Below are positions 1 through 10,844 of a stretch of DNA of 64,000 nucleotides, piece after piece. Below the pieces are notes generated by a model. That model was not told where the DNA came from. It made no database searches and saw nothing but the letters and a program-made list of their open reading frames with translations. A program made the translations under genes and the position numbers. Numbering within the stretch: position 1 is the stretch's first letter; each line of letters starts with the position of its first letter. Source of the stretch: Ridgeia piscesae (lineage: Eukaryota > Annelida > Polychaeta > Sabellida > Siboglinidae); NCBI GenBank assembly GCA_025642075.2, contig JAODUO010000429.1, forward strand, positions 256,001 to 320,000, given 5' to 3'.

Positions 1-610
1 GGACTTTTTGAATTTTAATTACGAAAACTACTGTTTTTTTCTGGAAAAATTGCAACTTATAATTCAAAACTGTATTATGCTCTACAAGAAGCCGTGTAAG
101 AAATGATAACAATGTTGCATGTTTCCAAATCAGTGAAGTCTATCTACATATACCAAACATTACTGCATTATGGTCTATTTACCTGCTGTCAGGTTTTGTG
201 TTTTTGCTCTGATATCAGTAATTTTTGTCATGAAAAGTGTGACATTTGAATAAAATATAAGCAACTGTATCAAACATTATTTTCAGGCTTTTATAAGTGG
301 ATTACAACATTCGAACCAGTTTAAATTTTGTTCATGTATCCTCTAATAAGAAAACATGGGAAGTTCTTTGATTGCTTCCACTGATAACACGACACCTGCT
401 GTAAAGCCAACTGTACATATTTGTATTAAAATACATATTTGTACTACAAGTGTATTTCGGGTAATAAATAATTAATTACAATTTCGCCTTGTGATCTTTA
501 CACATCAAATTAATAGTTAAAACCTCGCAATTAAGTGACACTTGGTGACTTGAATGGCAGGGTGACCCTATTACTAAGACACTTCCGTCCAGTACTATTA
601 GACAAACATA
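1..610. other. AT-rich non-coding stretch
   Basis: No coding exon, RNA gene or recognisable repeat was seen here. Open frames are short and lack family-like motifs. The SINE copy listed next begins near its right end. Confidence 0.4.
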
Positions 611-915
611 GTTGCACAGTGGCTGGAGCTTTGGACTCTCAACTAAGAGAACAGTGTTGGTGTGTCACACTTTGGGCAAATTGTAACTCTGCATTGCTCC
701 AGTTCACTCAGCTATATAAATGAGTACCTGGCTAAAGACAGTGGTGGATATTTGTATATAAACAGTCATCGCGTATAAATTGCACAATGGCAGATAGGTT
801 GAGATGGTGTTCAATTGAACAGGTCTGCCAGGGGAGTAAACTAGGAAGTGCATTGAGCAATCCAGAGTATTGGCTACTGTGCTGTATAACAACTTACCTT
901 TTACCATTTTTACAA
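611..915 (+). repeat. tRNA-derived SINE, decayed copy
   Basis: Reads colinear with the better-preserved SINE at 16654-16972. Both share the head with CACAGTGGCT, then GGACTCTCAACTAAGAG, TATAAATGAGTACCTGGCT, ACAGTGGTGGATAT and a tail like CTGTATAACAACTTACC. In this copy the B-box part of the tRNA-like head is deleted or decayed. It is a retroposed repeat with no coding role. Its boundaries are approximate. Confidence 0.7.
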
Positions 916-2050
916 ACGGTGTTGGGACTGTCATCGGGTGACCTTAATTGTGAGGTGATTGTTATATGAAGGAGATGCAGCACATATATGATGCCATACA
1001 CTAAACCTAATGAAACATTTCAAGTCCATTTACTCAGTAAGTGATGAATAAGATAGAATTATTTCATCATTGTTGCCATGCTGAGGCAGTTAAAGTTAAA
1101 GACAAATTAGATTGATGCATTTAACTACACACTTATTAAGGTTTTACTTTTGAGAAAGACATTTTTTAGGATTCCAAATATGTCAGACAGGGAACTCAAA
1201 TCAAATTGATCTGCGATGCATGCCATCACCAAACCTTCATTACCACAAGAGCCACTCTTCAACACAGTGAAATGGAAAATTGCAATTGTTGCTTATACCT
1301 CCAGATATAACAAGTTGCTAAAGAAATGTTACAAGGCACAGTGAAGGGCTGAAGAAAAGATGTCGAACCTTATGAGAGTGAATGGTTCAGGACACATGTG
1401 ATTTATTCAGTGATGTCCATAACCATCACATATGGATGACAGACCCGGAAAGCTTCCAAGCAGACTCTCCAAAGATCGACATGGTCAATGGATGAGTAGG
1501 TGCAACACATGGAAAACTCTTCATACACGTGTAATACAACACATCTGATCATATTTCGTATTTTATGGAACGCGTGTAAGTTTTTACACACTATCTGAAT
1601 AAAAAATACATGCTCAAAGGTACTAAAAATAATGGAAATACAGTAATGGAATGAATACAGGAAATATAGTATTGGAATAGTAAAATTATTTGGATAACAT
1701 AAATAAGTTACAGCAAATATATGTTACATGAGTAAAAGTAATGTAAAATGTAAGTAAATGTAAAACATACAATAAAATTGTATGTCTTCATTAAATAGCT
1801 AAATTATACAAAGTGATGAAATTCAATACATTTATCATGAAAATCCGTGTACTTAGATTACGATCTTGTAATCTTGTTCTACAGCAGAATTGTCTATAAT
1901 CATAGTTTTATTTATTAAAAAAATCATAAATAATCAAATGTGCAGCTTGTTCTAGAAGGGATAAGTTGTAAGTTTCCTCAGTAAGCAAAGCGTGTGGGCC
2001 TGGTCAAAGGAACAATACAACATAATATACGCGTAGTATTGCTACCGTAA
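916..2050. other. AT-rich non-coding stretch
   Basis: Nothing supportable was found. There are short random frames only, with no splice-flanked exon and no tandem array. Confidence 0.35.
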
Positions 2051-2059
2051 TGAAACAAT

Positions 2060-2480
2060 AAATTATGTAATTATAATATGCGTCGTCCCCTTTTTTACAC
2101 GCCGCCAAATACAACGCGTGCGCCTAAAAAATAGTATACCGTGTTTCGTCGCGTGACCTTTGACATGCAGGAAGCGGTGCGGAGCTAGACCGTAGACGGC
2201 GCCGTAGTAGGTTTGTTTGCGTGTGTAGTGATCGTAAGTTTTCTCGCTGCGTGAGCTGAAAAAACCGACGAATACAACAGTGGCGTGATGCTAAGCACCG
2301 GTAGGTAGTCTTCAGGTATTTCGGAAGATTTGTTTTCACGAAAGTTCGCCAAGTACATCGCCGTAGTCGTACCTGGTAGCGTAAATCAAGTTGACGGATC
2401 GAATCAATTTGACCGGAGACGGCGGAGTTGCACTCGGAGACGTATTCACAGGCACAGTCCGTTTGTGTCTACTCGTTTGG
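2060..2480. promoter_or_regulatory. CpG-rich patch, candidate distal promoter/first exon
   Basis: By eye this patch is much richer in CG dinucleotides (GCGTCGTCC, ACGCGTGCGCC, GTCGCGTGACC, GACGGCGCCG) than the AT-rich sequence on either side. In this window such patches otherwise occur only at gene starts, for example 46490-46680. It could hold the transcription start and an untranslated first exon of the + strand SLC45A3-like gene far downstream, or of a gene off the left edge. Neither is proven, as there is no coding evidence here. Confidence 0.35.
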
Positions 2481-2519
2481 TAATGATCGACTATAATTAG
2501 ACTTAGTCTAGCTATCACA

Positions 2520-3423
2520 AATGGCTAAAACTGGACCTTCTTTGCCTTGTTTAAAATGGCCATGCCGAAGTGTGACATCGTAAATACAAAAGGGCTATGG
2601 CAAGGCTGGACTCTGCCTCGGGACAGTACGGACCCGTCGGCGTCAGACCAAACGTCACAAAGTGACAAACTCAGTCTACCCAGGACGAGTAATAATTATA
2701 TCTAGGATAAAAATCCAAAAAATTGTTAAAGTATGGAACTCTCTGTTAAATAACACAGTATCAGTTCAGGCCAGGACAATAAAGGGATATCCAAATAAAG
2801 TCCTCCCTGGACTGTGGAAACCTCTTAACCTGATAAAAGCATAGACCTATCAGTATCAAAAATACATCAACAGAGAAACTTTGTCATTAGAAAATAAACC
2901 TTGAGATGACCTTTAGGCAATTATTGACTGGTCTTGATGTAAGAACTTGCATGAGGTAAAACAGTAATTTTTAAGTGTAGACATGGGTATAGGATTTTTT
3001 TGATTGTTTTAGATTAAATAAATTTGGTTAAAAGTCAAGACCTATAGCCTACGTAAATATGCCTTTGTTTTATATTCTGCCATGTTAAGATAGCTCGTTC
3101 GTGTACTACCAGTAACTTTTCTTGGTCATAACAGTCCCCAAATTTGTATCTTTATTTGATTATGCAACACAGTTATAATTTATTATGTGTTGATGTTGTC
3201 AACTTTTCGTGCTTTGAAATAACGATGTCACATTGACATACTGGATGAAGAAATCAGCCATTTTGTAAATACCTGCATCCAGTTAAAAAATGGTGCACTT
3301 GTTTTAAAAAGACCAACTGCAGATGTTTAAACTATTCACGCATTAGTGACGTTACATGTTTCGGACATCAAAAAATGGGTTTGTGACCTATACAATAACT
3401 TCTCCATATAAATATAATTTTAG
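2520..3423. other. Non-coding stretch
   Basis: No family-like coding sequence, RNA gene or tandem repeat was identified. Confidence 0.35.
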
Positions 3424-3633
3424 GCCTTAGTCAACTGTTACAAATACGATGAAAAAATGAAGAGCACAATAGTCATAGTGAAAAGAGTATTGATGACAAA
3501 CATACCTCGAAGAAGAAAGAAAGGACGACCAAAGACCAGGTGGAAAGATGCTTGTAAAGGAGACATGAACACTGTCGAGGCGATAAACAGAGCGACATGG
3601 AGGAAGAAAATCAACAGCCACATCGTTACATGA
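3424..3633 (+). pseudogene. LINE reverse-transcriptase polyprotein, C-terminal stub
   Basis: One open frame reads to a TGA at 3631-3633 and contains PRRRKKGRPKTRWKDA followed by ATWRKKIN. This GRPKTRWKD...WR pattern is common at the extreme C terminus of non-LTR retrotransposon ORF2 proteins. The stub is about 70 codons long, so the element is heavily 5'-truncated, as is usual for dead LINE copies. No reverse-transcriptase or endonuclease core remains. Confidence 0.7.
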
Positions 3634-3917
3634 AATGGAAAATCAAGGGAAGAAGAAGAGTCGACTGTTTCAAATGTCCAACTTTCTTTATAACAATATA
3701 ACAAATCAGAATGTGGATGTAAAAGTCTCTGTTATTTTACACCCGGCGTTCCTCCCTTCTTCTTCTCTTCTTCATTCAAATACTGACTTGCCCATTTCCG
3801 GATGTGAGAAGTCTAACAAAGCTTTGTGAGCAGTGTGTGCTTTTAAAATTAACATCCTTTTATCACTGGTCAGAGTCCCTCATTGATTTATTCTGGTAGT
3901 GTACCAGTACTTCAACA

Positions 3918-3943
3918 TATATATATATATATGTATATATATG

Positions 3944-3982
<39 letters not shown>

Positions 3983-4055
3983 GATGTGATTTATACCCAT
4001 GATGAATTTATATATATATATATTTTTTTTATATATATATATTTTTTTGGTTTTT
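3918..4055. repeat. (TA)n-rich microsatellite
   Basis: Nearly pure AT-dinucleotide tract with a few G interruptions, continuing as a T-rich and TATA-rich tail. Simple repeat with no coding content. Confidence 0.9.
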
Positions 4056-4142
4056 TATGTCCGTGTTTAGTCTTTAGTATATGATTACAGTTTGTTGATT
4101 AATATTGTTGCCATATCTATAAGAAAGCAGATGCCCAGTGAG

Positions 4143-4448
4143 CAGGGCTTTATGCAGGACCAAATTATCCATTTATTGCCAGTCACACATGTTTTGGTGG
4201 ACACGTGGATGTTAACTGTTAAGCCAGTTTACAAACTTTTAAATGTGTCTGGTGACCTAAAATGGACTACAAACACACACCGACACGTGACTACCATTAA
4301 CACTCATTTCTAAGGCATAACTGATGGTTTTGGAAGACTTTCTGTTTTTGCTCCTTAATTTTTTGACACATCCACCCACATTTCTACCCGTCCACAATGG
4401 TTTTACCCATCAAAATGACCGGCGGACAGGTCTCTGCATAAAGCTATG
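4143..4448 (+). mobile_element. hAT-type MITE, copy 1
   Basis: Short non-autonomous element that begins CAGGGCTTTATGCAGGACC and ends GGTCTCTGCATAAAGCTATG, so the ends are imperfect inverted repeats sharing GCTTTATGCAG. The interior shares GTGGACACGTGGATGTTAAC and TAAGGCATAACTGA with the other copies at 8830, 10069, 12241 and about 48110. It has no coding capacity. Flanks CCAGTGAG and CCATGTAT are at best a decayed 8-bp duplication. A longer direct repeat flanks this copy (4084-4142 and 4471-4523). Confidence 0.8.
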
Positions 4449-4529
4449 CCATGTATAGTTTTATGTATTATTACAGTTTGTGGATTAATATTGTTGCCAT
4501 ACTACGAAAGCAGATGCCCAGTGAGAGGT

Positions 4530-4670
4530 GGACAAAGGAAGAAGAAGAAGACCTAGATTAGGAGGAGATTGAGAGCTGTGGGAGGAGTATCAGTGGAATG
4601 GAAAATGAGAGCAAAACAGGGACGAGAATGGAGACAGTTGGTAGAGAAATTACTGGAAGACAAGTGAGGA
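4530..4670 (+). pseudogene. LINE C-terminal stub, second copy
   Basis: The frame reads RRRLRAVGGVSVEWKMRAKQ then GREWRQLVEKLLEDK and a stop. The spacing of the WK and EWR residues fits a LINE ORF2 C-terminal tail. An in-frame TAG precedes RRRLRAV, so the copy is dead. It lies just downstream of MITE copy 1. Confidence 0.55.
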
Positions 4671-4849
4671 AAAGAAGAGGATTAGGGAGAAAAATAAAAT
4701 TTAGGAAGGGAACCAAGGCTACAATATGACATAAAGAGGTGAACAACAACATATCATGACCACACCTTCTGTAGCGACTGACTGTAGGCGGTGATTGACT
4801 GGATCGATGCTGTTTATTGTCAATACTCAGTGGAACAGTACCGCACACA

Positions 4850-5888
4850 CTTATCTGGGTTACTGTATGTGTAGTTTAATGTGTACATTGATTGATGTTG
4901 AACGTGTTCACTGAACCATGAAACATTGAGCAAGGGTCATTGAAGCATGAAATGATTAACACAAGGTGTAAATACATGTGATACTCGACAGATTGGTGTG
5001 AGGACAAACTGAGACCAACATTGTTTTGGGAATGTGATTTAATGAACTGTACTGTTGCCTGTTAAGACAACCGGGTCAATTGTTGCTAAATTTGTCGTGT
5101 GTTTGTTTATGTTCCATCTGATTTAACAGTTCAAATAAGAATGTGTTAGGCGAAGTGAAATGAAGTTTTTTTTAACTTCTTTGAAAGAATTTGTTTATTA
5201 GATGCTGCTGAAGTCGTGGGAATAAATTCAGTTGAGTGCACCCGTCATTTTTCATGGCACATGACTGCAGGTTTGTTTTACAGGCTGCCTATGAAATTGC
5301 AGCCATGGAATGTGTTTGATATTAGCTAATTTATATCATTAATGACATTCTCCTAAATAAATTTGTTGCTTTTTAATAAGTTGCTATTTACACGAACTGT
5401 GTTTACCTACTACCCTGGTACTTAGGTATTGCCATTTAAACAGATGTGGTGAATGGTCAACCTTGAGTTACATCTGTGACCGTGTCTATGTTGCAGTGTT
5501 AAACATTAGCGATATTCAAACAACAGTAACGCAGGTATGAAACCTAAATCCTGAGTACAGTTACTTGCGTATTTATGATGAAAACTAATGGTGGTGTCAG
5601 AATAAGAAATATTAAATCCCATTGCTAAATTTAAGAATTTGCTTTAGCCACTTAGGATAAGCTGTCATACGCTAATAGCTGAAATTACTAACTGCTATAC
5701 TCTCAGTTGGGTGACTCTTGTCCACTTGTGGGGTCTATGAAGAAAGGTCAAGATACACAGGCCCCCAAATACAGGGTTTGATTGTCACTTGGCAACATGT
5801 AATTTTAGCCACGGAGTCAGTCTTTGTGTGTCCAATTAGTGCAAATGTTTGTTTTGGTACCTGTGGTTAATGTAAACATGTTTATGGT
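4850..5888. other. Non-coding stretch
   Basis: Nothing supportable: no exon-like open frame, no tandem repeat, and no end of a recognised element before 5889. Confidence 0.35.
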
Positions 5889-6470
5889 CAGAGATGGAGT
5901 AATCGTACTCGTGTACTTGTACGAAGGAAAGTAATCGTACTCGTACTCGAGTACATTACCAAAGTAATCGTACTCACGATTACTTCTCACGATTAATTTT
6001 TTTCATATGAACAGTTGCAAGCAAATATATTACACAGATAAAAATGGCAATATTAGAAGTAATCTAATAAATGTAATAATAATCAAGGTATTCATTTTCT
6101 ATTACTGTTGAGCATTTCAGTTAAATAAATATTCAGTCAGATTTCTCTATTAATTCCTTCTCTTCCCAAAGAAGCAACATCTCACCCTCCTGCTTAGTAC
6201 AAAGTACAAGTTATATTGTGACAGTCCCTGGGAAGCCCTGCAGGAGATAATCATCCCCTAACATCTTGCTTTGTAATTTTAGAAGCCAGGCCTCAGCCCC
6301 ACCTGTACTGTTTGCTCTGTCAGTATGGTGTGAATGACTGGTCATATTTCCAACATCCAGAATCCTGACTGGGTCTGGGCGGTTAGCTGCTAAATCCCTG
6401 TCTATTATGTTTAATTAAGTGCAAACTGTAAACTTGTCTAAATCCACAACCATTCTGTGTTTGTCCCATC

Positions 6471-7290
6471 CAGACATGGGATCAAATACATTGAAATGTA
6501 TTTAAATACAAATATTCTTGAGGGATTACAAATACTTTTTAAATATAAATGTATTTAAATATGAATACTTGTTCATATATTTTTTCAAATACTTTTTATT
6601 TTGTATTACTATGTAGGTAAAAGAAAAGCAACACATATATTGAGACATCTAGTTTATAGGCATAATTAGTGTTTTGCTCATATGATGACAGGCAGACCAG
6701 TGCTAGGGAGTATTGTTATTGCTAACTGCATCACAGTGACAACTGACTGAAAGATGGAAAGGCCAACATATATTGTTTGTATGTTAAGCCAGGAGGTCCA
6801 TAATAATATAACGCCTATGTTGCCCTCAGAAGAGACACTGCTAATCATTGCTAGGATGTTGTGAGGAAGGCTCAACTTCAAAGTCAGCCAGGAAACCAGA
6901 ATAACCTGGTGCCAAATTGAACCATGACTAAAGAACAAAAGGGGATATTGACCTATGGTCACTGTTAGGTCCATCCTCTGGCTCTGAGCAAACACAAGTT
7001 GTGGTCACTGCAGGGCCAGGGGGAAGCCTGCTGTTAAGTGTCTTCATCAGTAATTAGCACTGTTGGGTGAAGTTGCAGAGCATTAAGGTCATCAGTTTGG
7101 CAGGCATTACATGTGACAGTGAAAAAGAAATGTTGATACTGACAATGTATTTCAAAAAAATATTTGAACAAGTCAAATACTTTAGGAAAGTATTTAAATA
7201 CAAATACTTTTAATTCCTAAACATCAGATACAAATATTTTAAAAAGTATTTAAATACTTTCAAATACAAATGTATTTGACCCCATGTCTG
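6471..7290. mobile_element. Non-autonomous hAT element, nested
   Basis: Inverted ends are CAGACATGGGATCAAATACA on the left and, read as reverse complement, CAGACATGGGGTCAAATACA on the right. Both run into AT-rich AAATAC repeats. The flanking octamers GTCCCATC (6463-6470) and GACCCATC (7291-7298) match at 7 of 8 bases, the duplication length of hAT elements. The 820-bp interior has no transposase-like frame, so it would need a transposase in trans. Confidence 0.75.
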
Positions 7291-7701
7291 GACCCATCTG
7301 ATATACTACTCTTTTGAAGTGTTTTTATTGTAATGTATTTGATCATGTGTATTTGAAAATTTTAAATGCCTCCTATTTGTATTTGATTCAGAAACCATAA
7401 ATTAAATTATTAATCCAGCATTAAATGATTCATCCAATACCTGAGAAAGTCGTCTAATTATTAATAACAATAACACCTGGATAGTGGATAGCAGTAATCA
7501 GTTAGAACATTAGTGACACAACAACATAACAACAATGACACCTAGGGATTCCATGAAAGTCGCCTTTATGTTAGAAACAGGATATTCATTAAAGTAATCA
7601 TGAAAGTAATCATGCTTATATTCTAAAGTAATCGTACTCGTACTCGAGTATATTGTAAAGTAATCGTACTCGAGTACATTTGTTTTCTGAGTACTCGTTT
7701 T

Positions 7702-7845
7702 CATACTCGTACTCGTACTCGTACTCGTACTCGTACTCGTACTCGTACTCGTACTCGTACTCGTACTCGTACTCGTACTCGTACTCGTACTCGTACTCGT
7801 ACTCGTACTCGTACTCGTACTCGTACTCGTACTCGTACTCGTACT
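7702..7845. repeat. GTACTC hexanucleotide array
   Basis: About 23-24 near-perfect tandem copies of the hexamer GTACTC. The same hexamer occurs singly and doubly in the terminal regions of the surrounding element (5905-5980, 7625-7680, 7868-7882), so the array probably arose by slippage of the element's own end. All frames through it are open only because the unit is a multiple of three. Confidence 0.9.
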
Positions 7846-7910
7846 CATGCATGTTCAAAGTAATCATACTCGTACTCGAGTACATTTGTATTGTACTCAC
7901 TCCATCTCTG

Positions 7911-8255
7911 ACCCGGGTACTGTAAAATATATGGTTATAGGCAAATTATGAATTTGGACCAGTGTCGTAAAAGGTCACCGTTTGCAATTCCTTGATTTTT
8001 AATTTCTGCTGTGTGACAATGGTATGATACCAGTGGACAAATTATGCTAGTCATATCATGAAGTTACATTTAAACTAGCTTACATCTAGCCAAAGAGTCA
8101 CAGATATGGCAGCAGATACAGTGTGTATACCCATTATGGCATTTTGACCTTTCATAACTCGTTTGTTCACACACATGTTCTGTCTGGACTCTGGAGGGGT
8201 TGGTCTCTCTGGTAGGAGAAAAACCTTTGGAATTTCACACACATCAATAATTCAG

Positions 8256-8295
<40 letters not shown>

Positions 8296-8400
8296 TAATG
8301 TTACTATGGTTTCTGAAATGTATGTATTTAAAGCACCTTGAGTAATTTTAACTAGATTTGGTGAGATAACTGTATAATGTATAGTTATTTATGCATAAAA
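7911..8400. other. Non-coding stretch with a (TA)n tract
   Basis: Contains a perfect (TA)n run at about 8260-8291. Nothing else is supportable. Confidence 0.5.
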
Positions 8401-8409
8401 TGTATAATT

Positions 8410-8815
8410 ATTCATGCATATGTCAGGACGGCAAAGACACAGCAACAGTTCAAAACAGTTCTTAAGGCACATCTTTTTAGATAGCGTTTCTGTGATATGA
8501 TCACATGGACTTTCATCAAATACGATATGCAATTAGTGAAATTATTTTAGAAATAATTAGTAATCTAATTTTAGTACATTTTAGCTATATTATTTAGTTT
8601 TTGTTTACTAGTTAGCATATACTTTTAATTCTTTGTAAGTAAGTAATGCAGTGAATGCTTTATTTTACTATTCATATTGGCCTATATTGTGAATGTTTTT
8701 TTGCTTTAATATGTCATCCAAACCTAACTGATATTTGAACATGCATGTAAAGTGCCTGAGAATAATGATATTGATTTGTGCACTATACAAATAAATGGTA
8801 TTCATTTTATTTTGA
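8410..8815 (+). pseudogene. LINE 3' end, truncated
   Basis: A short frame reads TAKTQQQFKTVLKAHLFR and then a stop. This matches the FKxxLKxxLF ending typical of CR1/L2-like non-LTR ORF2 proteins. It is followed by about 340 bp of 3' untranslated sequence ending in GTGCACTATACAAATAAATGG, a tail of the CGCTATATAAAT kind. MITE copy 2 begins immediately after. Confidence 0.65.
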
Positions 8816-8829
8816 AATACATCGCCATC

Positions 8830-9104
8830 CAGGGCTTTATGCAGGATCAAATTTTTGCCAGTCACCCATTTTTTGGTGGACACGTGGACGTTAACTGCTA
8901 AGCCAGTTTACAAACTTTAAATGTGTCTGATGACCTGAAATGGACTACAAACACACATGGCACCATTTAAACTAATTTCAAGGCATAACTGACAATATCT
9001 ATGATTTTTTTCAAGACTTTTTTGCTCCTTATTTTTTTTTTACTGTCCATCAATATTTCTACCCGTCTAAATGATGGGTGGTTGGGTCTCTCTGCTAAGC
9101 TATG
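8830..9104 (+). mobile_element. hAT-type MITE, copy 2
   Basis: Begins CAGGGCTTTATGCAGGATC and ends GGTCTCTCTGCTAAGCTATG. Interior blocks GTGGACACGTGGACGTTAAC and CAAGGCATAACTGACAATAT are shared with the other copies. Flanking octamers TCGCCATC and CCGCCAGC match at 6 of 8 bases, a plausible decayed target duplication. Non-coding. Confidence 0.75.
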
Positions 9105-10068
9105 CCGCCAGCTGATATCAGAGGCGAACAGTCGAAGGAAGTAAATGGACACAGTAGGAGGTGAGTGGACCTAGGCGCTTAGGAGGAGATACAGTTATAA
9201 GTAATTCTCTACGGTAACTTCACTAAGTGCATTAAGAATACAGATGGATTGCGGAAGTGAATCTGGTAGCTGCTTGTTGTGTTGTTAATATATTAGATTT
9301 ATTGCAAGACAGCATTGAATAGGTGGAGGTGTTGTCAGACACTGTGCAGGTGTTGACAGGTCTGGGCCTATGGCATGTCTCACATCAATTATACATGGCA
9401 TTCTTGAAAGTGGCCAGTGATTTATGGGTTGATATATGGCAAGGTGGAGACTGCCCAAGAGTGATCTGGGCCTGTTTGGTGGGTGCATGTACAAGAATAG
9501 GTCAAAGTGTGCAAATTTAGAACTCATGAGTCATGATAGATCATAATGTTGCCAGGTCGGGGATTCGTCTGTGAAAGAGAGATGCACGTGAAAAGGTGGA
9601 CATGTTCTCTGCCAATGACATTGTTTTAGTTCTACTGTGTGTTGCCATGCATTTACGCACACACGCATGCATGATCTGTTGGTATGTAGAGTGCTGAAAC
9701 ATAAATCATAACACTACCAGTGTATCCATTCAACATGTGACAGATCATAATAAAGTTAGAGGCGTAGTTGACTTGAATGCACCATACCGTGTGGTTTTTG
9801 TACTAATCACATGAGATGGATACAAATTACCTTCTTTCCTTTTCATGTATTTTTTCCTAGTAAAAACATCAACAAACACTTATTTTGGACAAGTGAGAAT
9901 GAAGTGGGTAAATTTGAAGACATTACATCTATCAGAATAGACTACCAGGTACAGTACAACAAGTATACTGGATGGTGTGTGTATGTGCATGCATACATGT
10001 GTGTATGTGTACATATGTGTGTACATATATGTACACATGTGTACATGTGTGTGTGTATGTATGTGTGC
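9105..10068. other. Non-coding stretch
   Basis: No supportable gene. A (TG)n/(ATGTG)n-rich microsatellite occupies about 9977-10066, directly left of MITE copy 3. Confidence 0.45.
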
Positions 10069-10358
10069 CATAGCTTTATGCAGAGACCCGTCCACCCATC
10101 ATTTGGATGGGTAAAACCCATTGTGGACGGGTAGAAACATGGGTGGACCGGTGGTCGACGGGTACAAAATGAAGGAGCAATAAGGTCTTCCAAAACCATA
10201 GATATTGTCAGTTATGCCTTAAAAGTGAGTGGTGTCACATGTGTGTTTGTAGTCCATTTCATCAGACACATTTAAAATTTGTAAACTGGCTTAACATTAC
10301 GTTAACATCCACCAAAACATGTTTGACTGGCAATAAGTTGGTCCTGCATAAAGCCCTG
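10069..10358 (-). mobile_element. hAT-type MITE, copy 3
   Basis: Reverse-orientation copy: the + strand starts CATAGCTTTATGCAGAGACC and ends GGTCCTGCATAAAGCCCTG. The interior holds reverse complements of the family blocks (GTTATGCCTTA, GTTAACATCCACC). Flanking octamers do not match well. Non-coding. Confidence 0.75.
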
Positions 10359-10840
10359 GACTGTGTGCTGAGCAGAGTATTATGCTTTTGTTAATTTGAG
10401 TTGCATCAGGGTACCAACTCTATTCGTTTCCAATTGCCACAGATGGACACCATGTAGAACACACTGCCAATTTGTGTTGAGTAACCAAAGGGCAACAGCC
10501 CATTCCCCTGCAGAGTTTATAGAGCTAATAAAACCCTCTGTTTGTCTAGTCCCTCTCAGTGTTATGGCCCTGCAGGGGGGTGGGAGGGTAATTAAGTGTG
10601 TGCAGGTGGTTTTTATGTCCCCTCTCAGCAGTCTGTCACAGGATGCAAACCAGGGTTGTCCTGGCTGTAAGGGTGTCATTTCTGTAGACTTCCACCTGGG
10701 GAGTAAGCCCAATGCTGTGTGAAGTTCTATGTCTTTGATATCTTTCCTCCTGATACCAAGTGCTGAATTACCTGATACCTGGGCGTGAAGCACATGGCCA
10801 GGAGACACAGACACTGACCATGTCTAAGGTGGGTGAATGG
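10359..10840. other. Unassigned stretch, long open frames on both strands
   Basis: A 144-codon frame on the minus strand (10380-10814) overlaps a 108-codon frame on the plus strand (10396-10722). Neither shows a recognised motif and I saw no convincing splice sites. The composition is less AT-rich than its neighbours. It could be an unrecognised repeat. I do not call a gene. Confidence 0.25.
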
Positions 10841-10844
10841 ACCA

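Larger units (their letters stand above)
5889..7910. mobile_element. hAT-like element with GTACTC-rich ends
   Basis: The left end is CAGAGATGGAGTAATCGTAC. The right end is GTACTCACTCCATCTCTG, so the termini share the inverted repeat CAGAGATGGAGT. Both subterminal regions are rich in GTAATCGTACTCGTACTCG and GAGTACATT. The CAG terminus is hAT-like, but the flanking octamers TTTATGGT and ACCCGGGT do not match, so class is inferred from the ends only. No transposase frame is visible. A second hAT-like element (6471-7290) is nested inside, and the right end carries an expanded GTACTC hexamer array. Confidence 0.6.

Noticed and set aside
7510..7925. Frames coding poly-(ST), poly-(EY) and poly-(SY)
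   Set aside because: Translation artefacts of the GTACTC hexamer array in three frames.
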